DNA of 64,000 bases from Bog-473 sp963770645 (GTDB taxonomy: Bacteria > Actinomycetota > Acidimicrobiia > Acidimicrobiales > RAAP-2): assembly GCA_963770645.1 (NCBI GenBank), contig CAVYQL010000004.1, forward strand, positions 992,001 to 1,056,000, given 5' to 3'. The position numbers and the translations under genes were made by a program. Positions within the stretch are counted from its first letter, which is position 1. Each line of letters opens with the position of its first letter. The notes beneath the pieces were generated by a model, which saw nothing but the letters and a program-made list of their open reading frames with translations, did not search any database and was not told where the DNA came from. Positions 43,631 through 51,429 of this stretch are shown here, piece by piece.

Positions 43631-44506
43631 TCAGGCCGCATCCGCGGCGGGGTTGGTGAAGGCGAGTTCGAACTCCACGGGAGTCAGCTTGCCGAGGTTC
43701 CTTTGACGGCGTCGGCGGTTGTAGGTGTGCTCGATCCAACAGATGATCGCATAGGTGAGCTCGTCGCGAGTTCTCCAGCGTCCTCGATTGAGCACGTTCT
43801 TTTGCAACAGGGCGTAGAAGGATTCCATCGCTGCGTTGTCCCCGGCCGAGGAGACCCGGCCCATCGACCCGGTGAGGTCGTTGGCCTTGAGCACGGCCCG
43901 GAATTTCCGCGAACGAAATTGGCCGCCCCTGTCGGAATGAACCACCACCGTGCCACGGGGCTGTCGACGAGCCACCGCTGAGCGCAACGCGGCGGTGGCC
44001 AGATCCGCCGTCATGCGATCCGAGAGGGCATCGCCGATAATCCGGTTCGAGAAGACGTCCTTGATCGCACAGGCGTAGAGCTTTCCTTCGCTCGTCGGGT
44101 GCTCGGTGATGTCGGTCAGCCACACCAGGTCCGGGGCGGGAGCGCTGAAGTCCTGCTTGACCAGATCGTCATGGACCGTCGGTCCGGGGGTCTTGGTGTT
44201 GCGCCGGCCCTTCTTGGTGGTCGTCGACCAGATCCGGTGCTCTCGGCACAGCCGGTGCACCCGCCCCTCACCCACCTCGTGGCCGGCCCGCTCGAGCTCG
44301 TCGGAGATGAAGCGGTAACCGAACTCGGGATCGTCGCCGTGACCGTCGACGATGGCATTGGTGAGATGCGCGTCGTCGAGGTCCCGATCGCAGATCGGAT
44401 TGGCCGCCCACTTGTAGAAGGCCTGGGTGGAAAAGCCCAACACCCCGCAGGTCACCGTCACGGTGAACCCCTCGGCGGCGAACTCCCGGACCAGCGGGTA
44501 CATCAT
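43631..44506 (-). CDS. IS3-family transposase OrfB (DDE integrase core)
   Basis: This 291-residue protein has a full rve integrase domain. The catalytic residues are D132 (VWLTDITEHP), D192 (VVVHSDRGGQ) and E228 (AAMESF). 35 residues separate the last two, i.e. DD(35)E. The N-terminal HTH_21-type region includes STQAFYKWAANP and FGYRFISDELERAGHEVGEG. It overlaps orfA by 4 bp (44503-44506), where translation is probably coupled, or a frameshift produces the OrfAB fusion. Confidence 0.95.
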   Translation of the reverse strand: MMYPLVREFAAEGFTVTVTCGVLGFSTQAFYKWAANPICDRDLDDAHLTNAIVDGHGDDPEFGYRFISDELERAGHEVGEGRVHRLCREHRIWSTTTKKGRRNTKTPGPTVHDDLVKQDFSAPAPDLVWLTDITEHPTSEGKLYACAIKDVFSNRIIGDALSDRMTADLATAALRSAVARRQPRGTVVVHSDRGGQFRSRKFRAVLKANDLTGSMGRVSSAGDNAAMESFYALLQKNVLNRGRWRTRDELTYAIICWIEHTYNRRRRQRNLGKLTPVEFELAFTNPAADAA

Positions 44507-44796
44507 TTTGGGAGCGTGTCCTTGGCGAAGTAGGCGGCGGCACAGCGGAGGATCTCGTTCTCCATCTCGAGGCGGCGGTTCTGGCGGCGCAACTGGACCA
44601 CCTCGGTCTGCTCCGCGCTGGTCAGCCCGTCTTTGATCCCCTCGTCGATGTCCGCCTGGCGCTTCCAGCGCTTGACCAATTCAACGGAGATGTCGAAGTC
44701 CGCCGCGACCTCGGCAATGCTCAAGTCGCCCCGGCGGGCGACCCGGACCACGTCCGCCTTGAACTCAGGCGGGAACCTCTTGGGCATGGCATCCAT
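44503..44796 (-). CDS. IS3-family transposase OrfA (HTH protein)
   Basis: This 97-residue protein has a helix-turn-helix (KRFPPEFKADVVRVARRGDL, then FDISVELVKRWKRQADID) and a leucine-zipper-like coiled coil (EQTEVVQLRRQNRRLEMENE), the standard OrfA plan. It lies upstream of orfB inside the inverted repeats. It binds the IS ends and is the N-terminal part of the fusion transposase. Confidence 0.93.
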   Translation of the reverse strand: MDAMPKRFPPEFKADVVRVARRGDLSIAEVAADFDISVELVKRWKRQADIDEGIKDGLTSAEQTEVVQLRRQNRRLEMENEILRCAAAYFAKDTLPK

Positions 44797-44828
44797 CCTT
44801 CCGCGGGACGATGTCCCACAATAAGAAT

Positions 44829-44847
44829 GTCAACCAAACTCAGAGCA
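44829..44847 (-). repeat. Terminal inverted repeat of the IS3-family element (right)
   Basis: GTCAACCAAACTCAGAGCA, the complement of the left end, followed by the GAC target duplicate. Confidence 0.95.
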
Positions 44848-45124
44848 GACCCGATGCATTCGCCGCCTGTGAGGCCCCGGCCGGACCCAGGCCGGTAGGC
44901 ACAGGAAATGTGCATGCGTGTGCGCACATCCAAAACCCACAATTGGGAGGCTCTACAGAAGCTGATGGTCGTCCCCGAAAGGGCGGGTGGGGCACCCGAA
45001 CGCCGCGCTCTAATGGGGGGACGCAGGATTCGCCGATGTCCGCCTCTGAGACGAGTACCGGCCATTTCTTCGGCGGCGGTCGTATATTGATGTCGTCCTT
45101 CCGGGACGAAAAAGGGGAATCCTC

Positions 45125-45832
45125 ATGAACGACCGTACGTTCCAACGCCTCGGCGCCCTGAGCGGCCTCTCCTTCGTGGTGCTCGCGGTGCTTTCCGGCT
45201 TCATCTACCCGCAGCAGCCGCGCGTCGACTCCTCGCCGGCGACCACGTTGGCCTGGGTCACCGATCACCGAGTTGCCCTGCAGACAGGCATGATCTGCGA
45301 CTTCTTCGCGGCGGGGCTGCTGCTCTGGTTCGTCGGCTACCTGCACCGCGTGCTTCGCCGAGCGGAAGACGACACCGAGTCACTGGCTCCGATCGTCTTC
45401 GGGGCTGGCTTGGGCGTGGCCATCACGACTGCTCTGGCGGCGCTGCCCACCGCGGTACTCGCCTTCATGGTCGCCCAGCCCGCTGGGATAAACGACCCGT
45501 CCCTCATCCGGATGCTCGGTGACCTCAACACGATCTTCTTCTCGGCTACATCCGTGATGACCGCTGTCTTCCTGCTCGGGTTGGGACTAGCCATGTTGGG
45601 TCGGGAGGTCGCATCAGTTTGGCTCGGATGGCTGAGCTTGGTCGTCGCGGCCTTCAACGGGCTCGCGGTCTGGATCGGGGTCACCTTCAGCAGCTATCAC
45701 GGCAAGGGTTGGCAGGTGGTGGGCTGGGGCGCTTACATCGGATTCCTCGTCGTCATGTTGCTCGTGAGTGCATCCCTGCTCCGGCAACGGCACGCTGCTC
45801 GCGCAGTCACCGCGTCGGTCGCCGTGTCCTAA
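45125..45832 (+). CDS. Polytopic membrane protein of unknown function (DUF4386-like)
   Basis: This 235-residue protein has six hydrophobic segments. It opens RTFQRLGALSGLSFVVLAVL and includes HRVALQTGMICDFFAAGLLL, GLGVAITTALAALPTAVLAF, LNTIFFSATSVMTAVFLLGL and WLGWLSLVVAAFNGLAVWIG. Layout and several motifs resemble the DUF4386 group of actinobacterial membrane proteins. Its ATG follows a GGGGAAT stretch. The function is not known; it sits beside the IS element in accessory DNA. Confidence 0.75.
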   Translation: MNDRTFQRLGALSGLSFVVLAVLSGFIYPQQPRVDSSPATTLAWVTDHRVALQTGMICDFFAAGLLLWFVGYLHRVLRRAEDDTESLAPIVFGAGLGVAITTALAALPTAVLAFMVAQPAGINDPSLIRMLGDLNTIFFSATSVMTAVFLLGLGLAMLGREVASVWLGWLSLVVAAFNGLAVWIGVTFSSYHGKGWQVVGWGAYIGFLVVMLLVSASLLRQRHAARAVTASVAVS

Positions 45833-46031
45833 GGAGCGCCTGGCTGCAAACTGCCCCACGGCCGGCGGACTGGGACAACCCTAAGCGGTTCTATACGGGT
45901 GCAACGCCTCTCTGCTTGCCGTACCACGCAACGAAAGTGTCGAGGACGACGGAGCACATGAATACTCCCGGCACAAGCGTCAACGGCACAACGCTCTGCC
46001 TTGGCACCGATCAGCGCGGAGTCTCCCGGCC

Positions 46032-46250
46032 TCAGTCAACCGCCTGCGATATCGGTTCCGTGGAGCGAAGAGTCCGGCCCTCACCTCCGAAACTGTCGCA
46101 GCCCCGTGAGACCTCAAGGTAGTCGGGACACGCCCACATCCGCCACCAGCGGTCACCGGATGGAGCGAACCAGCGTCCGGACCAGGTTGGGGTCTGCGTG
46201 CAGTGCGCACAGGTGAAGGCGTTCGCGTAGGGGTCACCCGGCTGAGGCAT
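46032..46250 (-). CDS. Small protein with zinc-ribbon-like cysteines
   Basis: This 72-residue frame has FTCAHCTQTPTWSGRWF near its start and WACPDYLEVSRGCDSF in the middle. The CxxC plus CP...C spacing could form a zinc ribbon. Sequence composition (aromatics and cysteines in order) supports real coding, but no strong ribosome site precedes the ATG. The frame is open upstream as far as the previous gene's stop (ASGIGFRIAPMPQPGDP), so the true start may be a non-ATG codon. It follows the 46295-46570 gene on the same strand and may share its transcript. Confidence 0.5.
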   Translation of the reverse strand: MPQPGDPYANAFTCAHCTQTPTWSGRWFAPSGDRWWRMWACPDYLEVSRGCDSFGGEGRTLRSTEPISQAVD

Positions 46251-46294
46251 TGGCGCTATCCGAAAACCAATACCCGAAGCGCGATCACAACAAG

Positions 46295-46570
46295 CTAGAG
46301 CCCGACGCTCTCAATCCACCCAGATATCGGGCCTTTGTCTGTGATCGCATCCGAGGTGTGGGGAATGTGACGACGCTGGTTCCCTGTTGCATCCGCGCGA
46401 AGTCCTAGAACGCCGGGACCGTCGAAGGTGAAGAACAGCGCCTGTCGGTCTGGCGTGTCGTCAATAACGATTGGCTCCTCACTAAGTTCAACGACGGCCT
46501 CTTCGAGCGGAAGGCCGCCATCCCTAAGAACCCAGGTTCGGACGCTGCCGGTACTTGGTTGATCTGCCAC
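46295..46570 (-). CDS. Small acidic protein of unknown function
   Basis: This 91-residue protein has a very good start: GTG 46570 is preceded by GAGGAGGT at proper spacing. It reads VRTWVLRDGGLPLEEAVVEL, then DRQALFFTFDGPGVLGLRAD, then HIPHTSDAITDKGPISGWIE. The pattern suggests a small alpha-beta domain; I cannot assign a family. It belongs to a minus-strand set of small genes between the ubiquitin-like cassette and the membrane protein. Confidence 0.6.
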   Translation of the reverse strand: MADQPSTGSVRTWVLRDGGLPLEEAVVELSEEPIVIDDTPDRQALFFTFDGPGVLGLRADATGNQRRHIPHTSDAITDKGPISGWIESVGL

Positions 46571-46719
46571 TGCGACCTCCTCACTACCTTATGACTGGTA
46601 GATGCACCCGGGAACTGGGAAAGCATTTCTACCAACCGGTTAGTGGACGCAGCTCCAGATTGAAGCCGGTTTGACAGAAATGAGAGGACGTCCTGGACGT
46701 GCTCGCTCGGGTTAGTCAT
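46405..46719 (-). CDS. Small ORF overlapping the acidic-protein gene; N-terminal part plausible
   Basis: From ATG 46719 the first 40 residues look like protein (MTNPSEHVQDVLSFLSNRLQ, then TNRLVEMLSQFPG). Beyond that the frame runs through the ribosome site and start of the 46295-46570 gene and reads poorly. A one-base shift after QFPG would reach a stop (CIYQS) just before that gene, which would be a more natural end. Its ATG overlaps the stop of an upstream frame as ATGA. Confidence 0.35.
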   Translation of the reverse strand: MTNPSEHVQDVLSFLSNRLQSGAASTNRLVEMLSQFPGASTSHKVVRRSQWQINQVPAASEPGFLGMAAFRSKRPSLNLVRSQSLLTTRQTDRRCSSPSTVPAF

Positions 46720-46950
46720 GAGTCGAGCTCGGCATCTTCAAAGATGCGTCCGAGCGCGTCAGCCGCGTCTTGGTCAGATTCTCGGAGCCCGGCATGGCTG
46801 CTGCCTCCACCTTGCCTATCGGGATTGCCCAGCTGTACCGCTTTACGCCGGCAAGCCGAACTGGCGCGTGCTCGGTTCGATCGTTGTCCGGTGAGCAGGC
46901 AGACCCCGCCAGATTCCGAAGAACCACATTGCCTCTGAACTGGGATTTCT
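46716..46950 (-). pseudogene. Apparent 5'-truncated gene ending at the tRNA-like repeat
   Basis: A frame ending at 46716 gives an ordered acidic C-terminus, AGLRESDQDAADALGRIFED followed by AELDS, and its TGA overlaps the next ATG (ATGA). Upstream it continues (RRKAVQLGNPDRQGGGSSHA) without a start codon until it runs into the tRNA-like repeat at 46954. This suggests its 5' part was lost when the neighbouring cassette inserted. Confidence 0.35.
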
Positions 46951-47142
46951 TTGCAGCCCCAACGGGATTCGAACCCGTGTCGCCACCTTGAGAGAGCGGC
47001 CAGGAGTGTCCAGCGTGTACGGACGAATGCTGTTGATCCTGTTCAGAGAGGTCAGATGATCCACAGTTTCTACCTGATTCGATTGAACGTCGAGGAATGG
47101 ATGGACAAAAGGATGGACAACTCTGGGCCTCTTTGCCTGCGT
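46950..47142. repeat. tRNA-3'-end-like / att-like repeat, copy B (left edge of cassette)
   Basis: GCAGCCCCAACGGGATTCGA and ACCCGTGTCGCC (46954-46985) are the complement of a perfect tRNA T-arm (ACGGG/CCCGT around TTCGAAT) plus acceptor 3' strand. A possible anticodon loop (CTCTCAA) follows, but there is no acceptor 5' strand or D-arm, so this is not a full tRNA. GAGAGAGCGG, GCTGTTG.TCCTGTTCAG and GGATGGACAA blocks recur in copies A and C. The anticodon-loop-to-3'-end part of a tRNA is the usual attachment core of tyrosine recombinases. Confidence 0.65.
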
Positions 47143-48489
47143 TCAGCCCCGTTCAGCCAAGGCGTATCGATCAATGCCGTGTGCATCGCCCATGCCGCTG
47201 GCAGGACCACAGACCACACATTCGTCTGATCGGTCGACGTTCTGGGTCACGATTCGATTTCCCATGAGGTCATATCTAAAGAAGGGAACAATGGAACGAA
47301 TCCCAGAGATGTAGGCGAGGGTCTCGGTCATTGCCAGGCCGACCAGAACAGTGTTCAACGGCATCAGGGCTGGCTCCACCGCTCTGTCCCGTGCATACCC
47401 TCGCTCGATCCGAATGGCGTGTGCAGCGGTGTCCTCCAGATCTTCTGCTGCCTCTGAAAAATCAAGCTCGTCAGCGCATGCGAGACATGGCCCACCAGGA
47501 ACATAGAAGGCGACTCTTCCACCTATTTCGGGTCGGTCATCCTCCCTATCGATACCGACTCCAATATCGATATAGGGGATGAGGTGAGCGGCAGCCAGTT
47601 CCGTTAGAACGAGTCGAGCTCCATCATTATCGACGCACCCTACGATCAGGTCAACGCTAGAAATCAACTTCAACGCGTCCGACGATCGCAGATTGCCCGC
47701 GATGGTGAGCCGAATATTGCGCCGAAGGCGACGCGCTTGTCTGCGAGCAACTGCTGACTTCTTTCTGTGAAGTAGTGCGTCCCACCAGGTCGCCCCAGCT
47801 AGGCGCGGAAGGTTGGACACCTCAACCGCATCGTCATCGATCAGTATGAGTTCTGCCACACCCAGATGTGCGAGCTGCTGTGCAACCTGACTACCAGTAC
47901 CGCCCAAACCCACGACAGCAACTTTCAGCGTCGATAGCGCTCTTTGGCCATGAACCCCAAGTGCCCGAACTTGGCGGTCGTAAGAAGCGTCGGCGCTCGC
48001 ATTGGGTGTTCTGGAGGTAGCCCACTGGGGAAGTCTTACTTTCTCTCCGATCGGCCTGAGCTCAAGATCTTCGAAGGAATCACCTAGCCATGCGCGGCCG
48101 TCATAGCCGTGCATCCCGATGACGAGAGACCCAAATGTTCGGCCAGGCATCTTGTTACAGAAGTACCGAGCGAACAACGGTAGCTGCGCCTCGTCAAACT
48201 CTGAGAAGCGAACGTTGCTTGCGGAGAGTGGGTGCGTGTGCACCTCGACCAATCCACAGCCACTCCGCTTTATCTCGGAAAGTCCATCGAGTTGTGCCGC
48301 CTCTGTGAGAGCCAGCTCGCCAAACTCACCTGCTTCTAGCTCCGAGCGCAGGAAGACCCGCTGAGTTCGGAGCACCAATCTTGTGCCACTTTCTCGAACA
48401 GATAGAAATGCGGCACCTTCCTCAGGTGAAAGCGCAAGCAATTCACTTGTAAGGGACTCCAAGCTTGCGGTGGGAACAAGGAGTTGCAT
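47143..48489 (-). CDS. JAB deubiquitinase-like / ThiF E1-like fusion protein
   Basis: This 448-residue protein has two domains. Residues 1-150 are a JAB/JAMM peptidase: H84 and H86 in VEVHTHPLSA, with S96 and D99 (FSEFD) completing the HxHP...SxxD zinc motif, and E23/E24 as possible catalytic Glu. Residues about 185-448 are an E1-like adenylating domain: VVGLGGTGSQVAQQLAHLGV (Rossmann, G194 onward) and LILIDDDAVEVSNLPR. A structural zinc site is formed by C335/C338 and C424/C427. Its start overlaps the E2 stop (ATGA). Fusion of the Ubl-cleaving and Ubl-activating enzymes defines a self-contained conjugation system. Confidence 0.9.
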   Translation of the reverse strand: MQLLVPTASLESLTSELLALSPEEGAAFLSVRESGTRLVLRTQRVFLRSELEAGEFGELALTEAAQLDGLSEIKRSGCGLVEVHTHPLSASNVRFSEFDEAQLPLFARYFCNKMPGRTFGSLVIGMHGYDGRAWLGDSFEDLELRPIGEKVRLPQWATSRTPNASADASYDRQVRALGVHGQRALSTLKVAVVGLGGTGSQVAQQLAHLGVAELILIDDDAVEVSNLPRLAGATWWDALLHRKKSAVARRQARRLRRNIRLTIAGNLRSSDALKLISSVDLIVGCVDNDGARLVLTELAAAHLIPYIDIGVGIDREDDRPEIGGRVAFYVPGGPCLACADELDFSEAAEDLEDTAAHAIRIERGYARDRAVEPALMPLNTVLVGLAMTETLAYISGIRSIVPFFRYDLMGNRIVTQNVDRSDECVVCGPASGMGDAHGIDRYALAERG

Positions 48490-48893
48490 CAGTTACACCC
48501 CCGAGCCAGAAAGGACTCGATTGACGACACGTAGCCGATGAAGTTGTCACCTCGCCGAGAATCTGAAGTGGCGCGCCAGGTCGACTGCCCCGCCGCGTCG
48601 ATCAGGTGAAAGGACACCAACAACCAACCGGACATTCCCATTGGCGTACCGTCGCTGGTTGGCAATGGCGAGGAGCCCATCTGCAGTCCGACGGGCACAA
48701 GGAACCCGTCCGGACCAGTCGCTCGATAGCCTGGCGGAACAATGACGGCTAGTCGTGTCCGGGCCTGGTTGTACTGCCCTGGCAAGAGATCTACGGACAG
48801 TTCAACTCGGTCCGGAGTCTCGAGGCTCTGGGCGTCGGGATAGAGGGACAGAATGTCCTGCCACTCTTCGGCAAGGCGTGGGTGCATCGTCAT
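48489..48893 (-). CDS. E2-like protein of a bacterial Ubl system (Prok-E2_E-like)
   Basis: This 134-residue protein has a compact alpha-beta layout: LAEEWQDILSLYPDAQSLET, LAVIVPPGYRATGPDGFLVP, GMSGWLLVSFHL and WRATSDSRRGDNFIGYVSSI. It resembles the prokaryotic E2 family E and sits between a ubiquitin-like and a JAB-E1 gene, the usual place. The only cysteine is C133, at the penultimate position (FLARGCN). A central catalytic Cys is therefore absent. It overlaps both neighbours by 4 bp. The start at 48893 is favoured; ATG 48887 is also possible. Confidence 0.7.
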   Translation of the reverse strand: MTMHPRLAEEWQDILSLYPDAQSLETPDRVELSVDLLPGQYNQARTRLAVIVPPGYRATGPDGFLVPVGLQMGSSPLPTSDGTPMGMSGWLLVSFHLIDAAGQSTWRATSDSRRGDNFIGYVSSIESFLARGCN

Positions 48894-49123
48894 CCCCGGC
48901 GAAAGCGGACCGAAACGAAGAAGTTGTCTCCCCCGTGAGGCCGAACCTCCTTTGCCGGCGGGATTGCCGTTTCTGAACCGTCCGGCTCCTCTCTCACCAG
49001 CTTGTCCTTCTCTGGGATTCCGGCGAGACCACGGAGCTCAGCTCCTGAGTACTCGCGATTTTGGAGGTCGTATGGCTTTCCCTCGATGGTTACTTGAATC
49101 GTGGACGTTGCTGTGGTCGTCAC
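48890..49123 (-). CDS. Ubiquitin-like (multiubiquitin-family single domain) protein
   Basis: This 77-residue beta-grasp-type protein starts at GTG 49123 after GGAGG. STIQVTIEGKPYDLQNREYS is the first hairpin, GAELRGLAGIPEKDKLVREE the helix and following strand, and GGDNFFVSVRFRRG the last strand. This is the pattern of the Multi_ubiq domain, present here once. The protein ends in RRG, so the C-terminal Gly is already exposed and might be used by the E1 without processing. It is the first gene of the Ubl operon and overlaps E2 by 4 bp. Confidence 0.75.
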   Translation of the reverse strand: MTTTATSTIQVTIEGKPYDLQNREYSGAELRGLAGIPEKDKLVREEPDGSETAIPPAKEVRPHGGDNFFVSVRFRRG

Positions 49124-49163
49124 TTTCGATTACCTCCGAACATGTGTTTGCTACAGATTCACC
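49124..49163. promoter_or_regulatory. Short divergent promoter region between Ubl operon and XRE-ImmA gene
   Basis: Only about 40 bp (or 79 bp if the XRE-ImmA start is GTG 49203) separate the two divergent operons, so their promoters must overlap. The XRE-ImmA protein is the obvious candidate to control both. No clear palindrome is seen. Confidence 0.5.
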
Positions 49164-50387
49164 ATGTCCTTGTCGAAAGTGTATCATGAGGAAGTGCTCA
49201 CTGTGACAGGCGGCGGAACAGAACTAGGCGACAGGCTGGCTAGGGCCCGTGACCAGGTTGGACTCACCCAGGAGGAGGTCGCGCTCTTGGTTCGTCAGCC
49301 GCGGCCCGTGGTCTCGAACTGGGAGCAGGGGGAACGTCATCCCAACGAGCAGCAGCTGACCAAGCTCGCTGCCATCTATCGAATGCCCCTTGAGCATCTA
49401 TTGGGCTCGGTCGAGCACCCCCGCCCCGAGTTCGAGCAGTTGTTTTTCAGAGATGCCGGCGAACGCCTCAATGGTGAGGCCAAGTACCAGATTCAGCGAT
49501 TTCTCGGCTTCTTGGATGCCTATGGGGCGTTTCTGGAGACGCTTAACGAAGAACCCGGACTGATGGAACCACCACTTGCGCTACGAGATGGCCGTCATAC
49601 GAAGGACGATGTGCGGCGAAAGGCTGAGGAGGCTCGATCCTTCTTTCGGCTTGGAAATGGACCGGTTGGCGACCTCGCAGCGTTGGCCGACGTGTTCGGT
49701 ATTTCGGTCTACCTAGCCCCACTGGGAAGTTCGCTTGCCGAGACCGTTTCCGGAGCATCCCTGATCCACCCAGAGGTCGGCTTTTCAGTTCTTATCAATG
49801 GTCAAACGACTCCTGGCAGGCGTCAGTTCACCCTTGCGCATGAGCTGGGCCACGCGCTGTTCCACCGTGGCTCCGCAGAAGTCACATTCCCGGGAAGACG
49901 CGAGGCGGAGGAGCGGTTCGCTGATGCCTTTGCCGGTGAGTTTCTTGTGCCTACTTACAGTCTTCAAACAACGGTCGAGCACTTGGGACTCGGGAAGGTC
50001 GAAGACCCGGAAACGGTCATTCATTTACAGAGGTACTTCAATGTCTCTTACGAGATGATTCTCAATCGCCTCCGGTTTGCTGGGCTTATGACCAGCAAGG
50101 ATTACGAGCGATGCCGCAGTGTTCGACCTGTCTATTTGGCCGAGCAACTTGGATACGCGACCCATATCGACGAGTGGACACAGGACGCTGAGCGCTGGGG
50201 CCTCGGACGATACCCAAGACGGTTTCTGCGCCTTCTGAGACGAGCATTTTCGGAGGAGCTCATAACCATTTCTGGTGCAGCAACTATGACCGGCCTCGCG
50301 GCGGAGGACATTGAGGAACTTCTTCGAGATGTACCAGTTTCGTCCGGTGACGGGAACGAATATGACGACTTCGGCTTCGGGTCCTGA
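49164..50387 (+). CDS. XRE HTH / ImmA-IrrE metallopeptidase protein
   Basis: This approximately 407-residue regulator-protease has an N-terminal XRE helix-turn-helix (LGDRLARARDQVGLTQEEVA, VVSNWEQGERHPNEQQLTKL). A central ImmA/IrrE (COG2856) peptidase follows, with the zinc motif HELGH at about residues 226-230 and a following Glu in EERFADAFAGEFLVP. Such proteins cleave a repressor or partner on stress. GTG 49203, preceded by GAGGAAG, is an equally good start. It overlaps the PIN-like gene by 26 bp, so the two form an operon facing away from the Ubl genes. Confidence 0.9.
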   Translation: MSLSKVYHEEVLTVTGGGTELGDRLARARDQVGLTQEEVALLVRQPRPVVSNWEQGERHPNEQQLTKLAAIYRMPLEHLLGSVEHPRPEFEQLFFRDAGERLNGEAKYQIQRFLGFLDAYGAFLETLNEEPGLMEPPLALRDGRHTKDDVRRKAEEARSFFRLGNGPVGDLAALADVFGISVYLAPLGSSLAETVSGASLIHPEVGFSVLINGQTTPGRRQFTLAHELGHALFHRGSAEVTFPGRREAEERFADAFAGEFLVPTYSLQTTVEHLGLGKVEDPETVIHLQRYFNVSYEMILNRLRFAGLMTSKDYERCRSVRPVYLAEQLGYATHIDEWTQDAERWGLGRYPRRFLRLLRRAFSEELITISGAATMTGLAAEDIEELLRDVPVSSGDGNEYDDFGFGS

Positions 50388-50976
50388 CACCTATCTTTGC
50401 AATACGACGCCGACGCGGTATTTCGCGCTAACAGGGCATATGGACCTGTTAGCAAGCATCTGCCATGGGACCATTCGAGTTCCAAGACTCGTATTTGACG
50501 ACGCGGACGATCCAACTGGTCCCTCCGACCTGCTAAGCGAGATCGGTGCTTCGGAGCAGTACTGGGCGAAGCGGTCTCAGAGGACGGAAGCGGCAGAGTA
50601 TTGGCTCCGCCTCGGCAACCTCCGGACGCGAACTGACATTCAAATCGTCGACATGGAGGTATCAGAACTCGAGAGGTACGCCGAACTTGTAAGTCGGACT
50701 GTTCAAAGGCGCTTTGGACTCGCCGCACAGCTAGGTCGCGGCGAGGCCGCCGTCATCGCCATCGCCGAGGCGCGTGAATGGGTGGCTGTGATGGACGACT
50801 GGGAAGCTCGAATCGTCCTTCAGGAACTCAGCCCATCAACGAGATCCGTAACGACACGCGACTTCCTGAAGGCGGCCGTGTTTGAGCAGGTCATCGACAC
50901 GGGGTCTGCTGATGGCATTTACCAAGCGATGCTCGAGGCGGGTTACCGAGGACCTCCGACCCTCTGGCTGGAGTGA
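50362..50976 (+). CDS. PIN-like protein paired with XRE-ImmA (DUF3368-like)
   Basis: This 204-residue protein begins near ATG 50362. NTTPTRYFALTGHMDLLASI resembles the first strand and helix of PIN-like proteins (DxSPLIxLxxIGxLDLL), but with Asn in place of the first Asp. LGRGEAAVIAIAEAREWVAV and MDDWEARIVL fit the central acidic motifs (GEAAxIxLA, DDxxAR). PIN proteins are Mg-dependent ribonucleases and often toxins. Pairing with an XRE-ImmA gene is a known toxin-antitoxin-like arrangement. Loss of one acid may reduce activity. Confidence 0.65.
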   Translation: MTTSASGPDTYLCNTTPTRYFALTGHMDLLASICHGTIRVPRLVFDDADDPTGPSDLLSEIGASEQYWAKRSQRTEAAEYWLRLGNLRTRTDIQIVDMEVSELERYAELVSRTVQRRFGLAAQLGRGEAAVIAIAEAREWVAVMDDWEARIVLQELSPSTRSVTTRDFLKAAVFEQVIDTGSADGIYQAMLEAGYRGPPTLWLE

Positions 50977-51065
50977 GGCGCTGGGTAGGAGACCCTATAA
51001 GTAAGCAGTAGGGCAGCACGAAGGATCCTTCGGAGAACACACCACGTGACGGACGAATATCTGAA

Positions 51066-51352
51066 AGTTATGAGCCCCATCTGATATGTCCGGCAAGTCC
51101 ATCCCCGTATGGCTTCGTTGGAAATCTGCTCCTTGAGCTGGGCCGTACGGCACACTATGGAGCCCAGCGGACTCAGACGGCTGGCCGGGATTCGACGGTT
51201 GTAGGGATTTTGTAGGGACGGACCTCAAAATCATCAGGTATGAAGTCGGACCTAGTCACAGCATCCCCTTACGCTTCCCAAGCGTGACTTTGGTGAAGGC
51301 CCTTCTGGCTGCTGCAGCCATGTGGACCGTCCGCTGGTGCGCCAAGAACTGA
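51066..51352. repeat. Dispersed repeat, copy 2 (homologous to 39193-39396)
   Basis: Begins TTATGAGCCCCATCTGATA, includes ACTCAGACGGCTGGCCGG, ATTTTGTAGGGACGGA, CTTACGCTTCCCAAGCGTGA and CCGCTGGTGCGCCAAGAACT. It lies at the end of the PIN-like gene, inside the accessory region. Insertion of about 80 bp distinguishes it from copy 1. Confidence 0.75.
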
Positions 51353-51429
51353 GGCGGTGGGACACGCCATCTCCGCCGTTGGCCAATTTCTTCGCAGGCT
51401 CCTCGGCTGACGGGACGCAGGAGACGGGC

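Larger units (their letters stand above)
43599..44847 (-). mobile_element. Complete IS3-family insertion sequence
   Basis: The 1249-bp element has perfect 19-bp terminal inverted repeats, TGCTCTGAGTTTGGTTGAC at 43599-43617 and its complement at 44829-44847. It is flanked by the direct repeat GAC on both sides (43596-43598 and 44848-44850), the 3-bp target duplication usual for IS3 elements. It carries orfA and orfB in overlapping frames. All parts look intact, so insertion is fairly recent. Confidence 0.95.

Noticed and set aside
46950..47030. A complete tRNA gene on the minus strand
   Set aside because: The T-arm, a possible anticodon loop and acceptor 3' strand are there, but no matching acceptor 5' strand or D-arm is found upstream, so it is a 3' fragment only.
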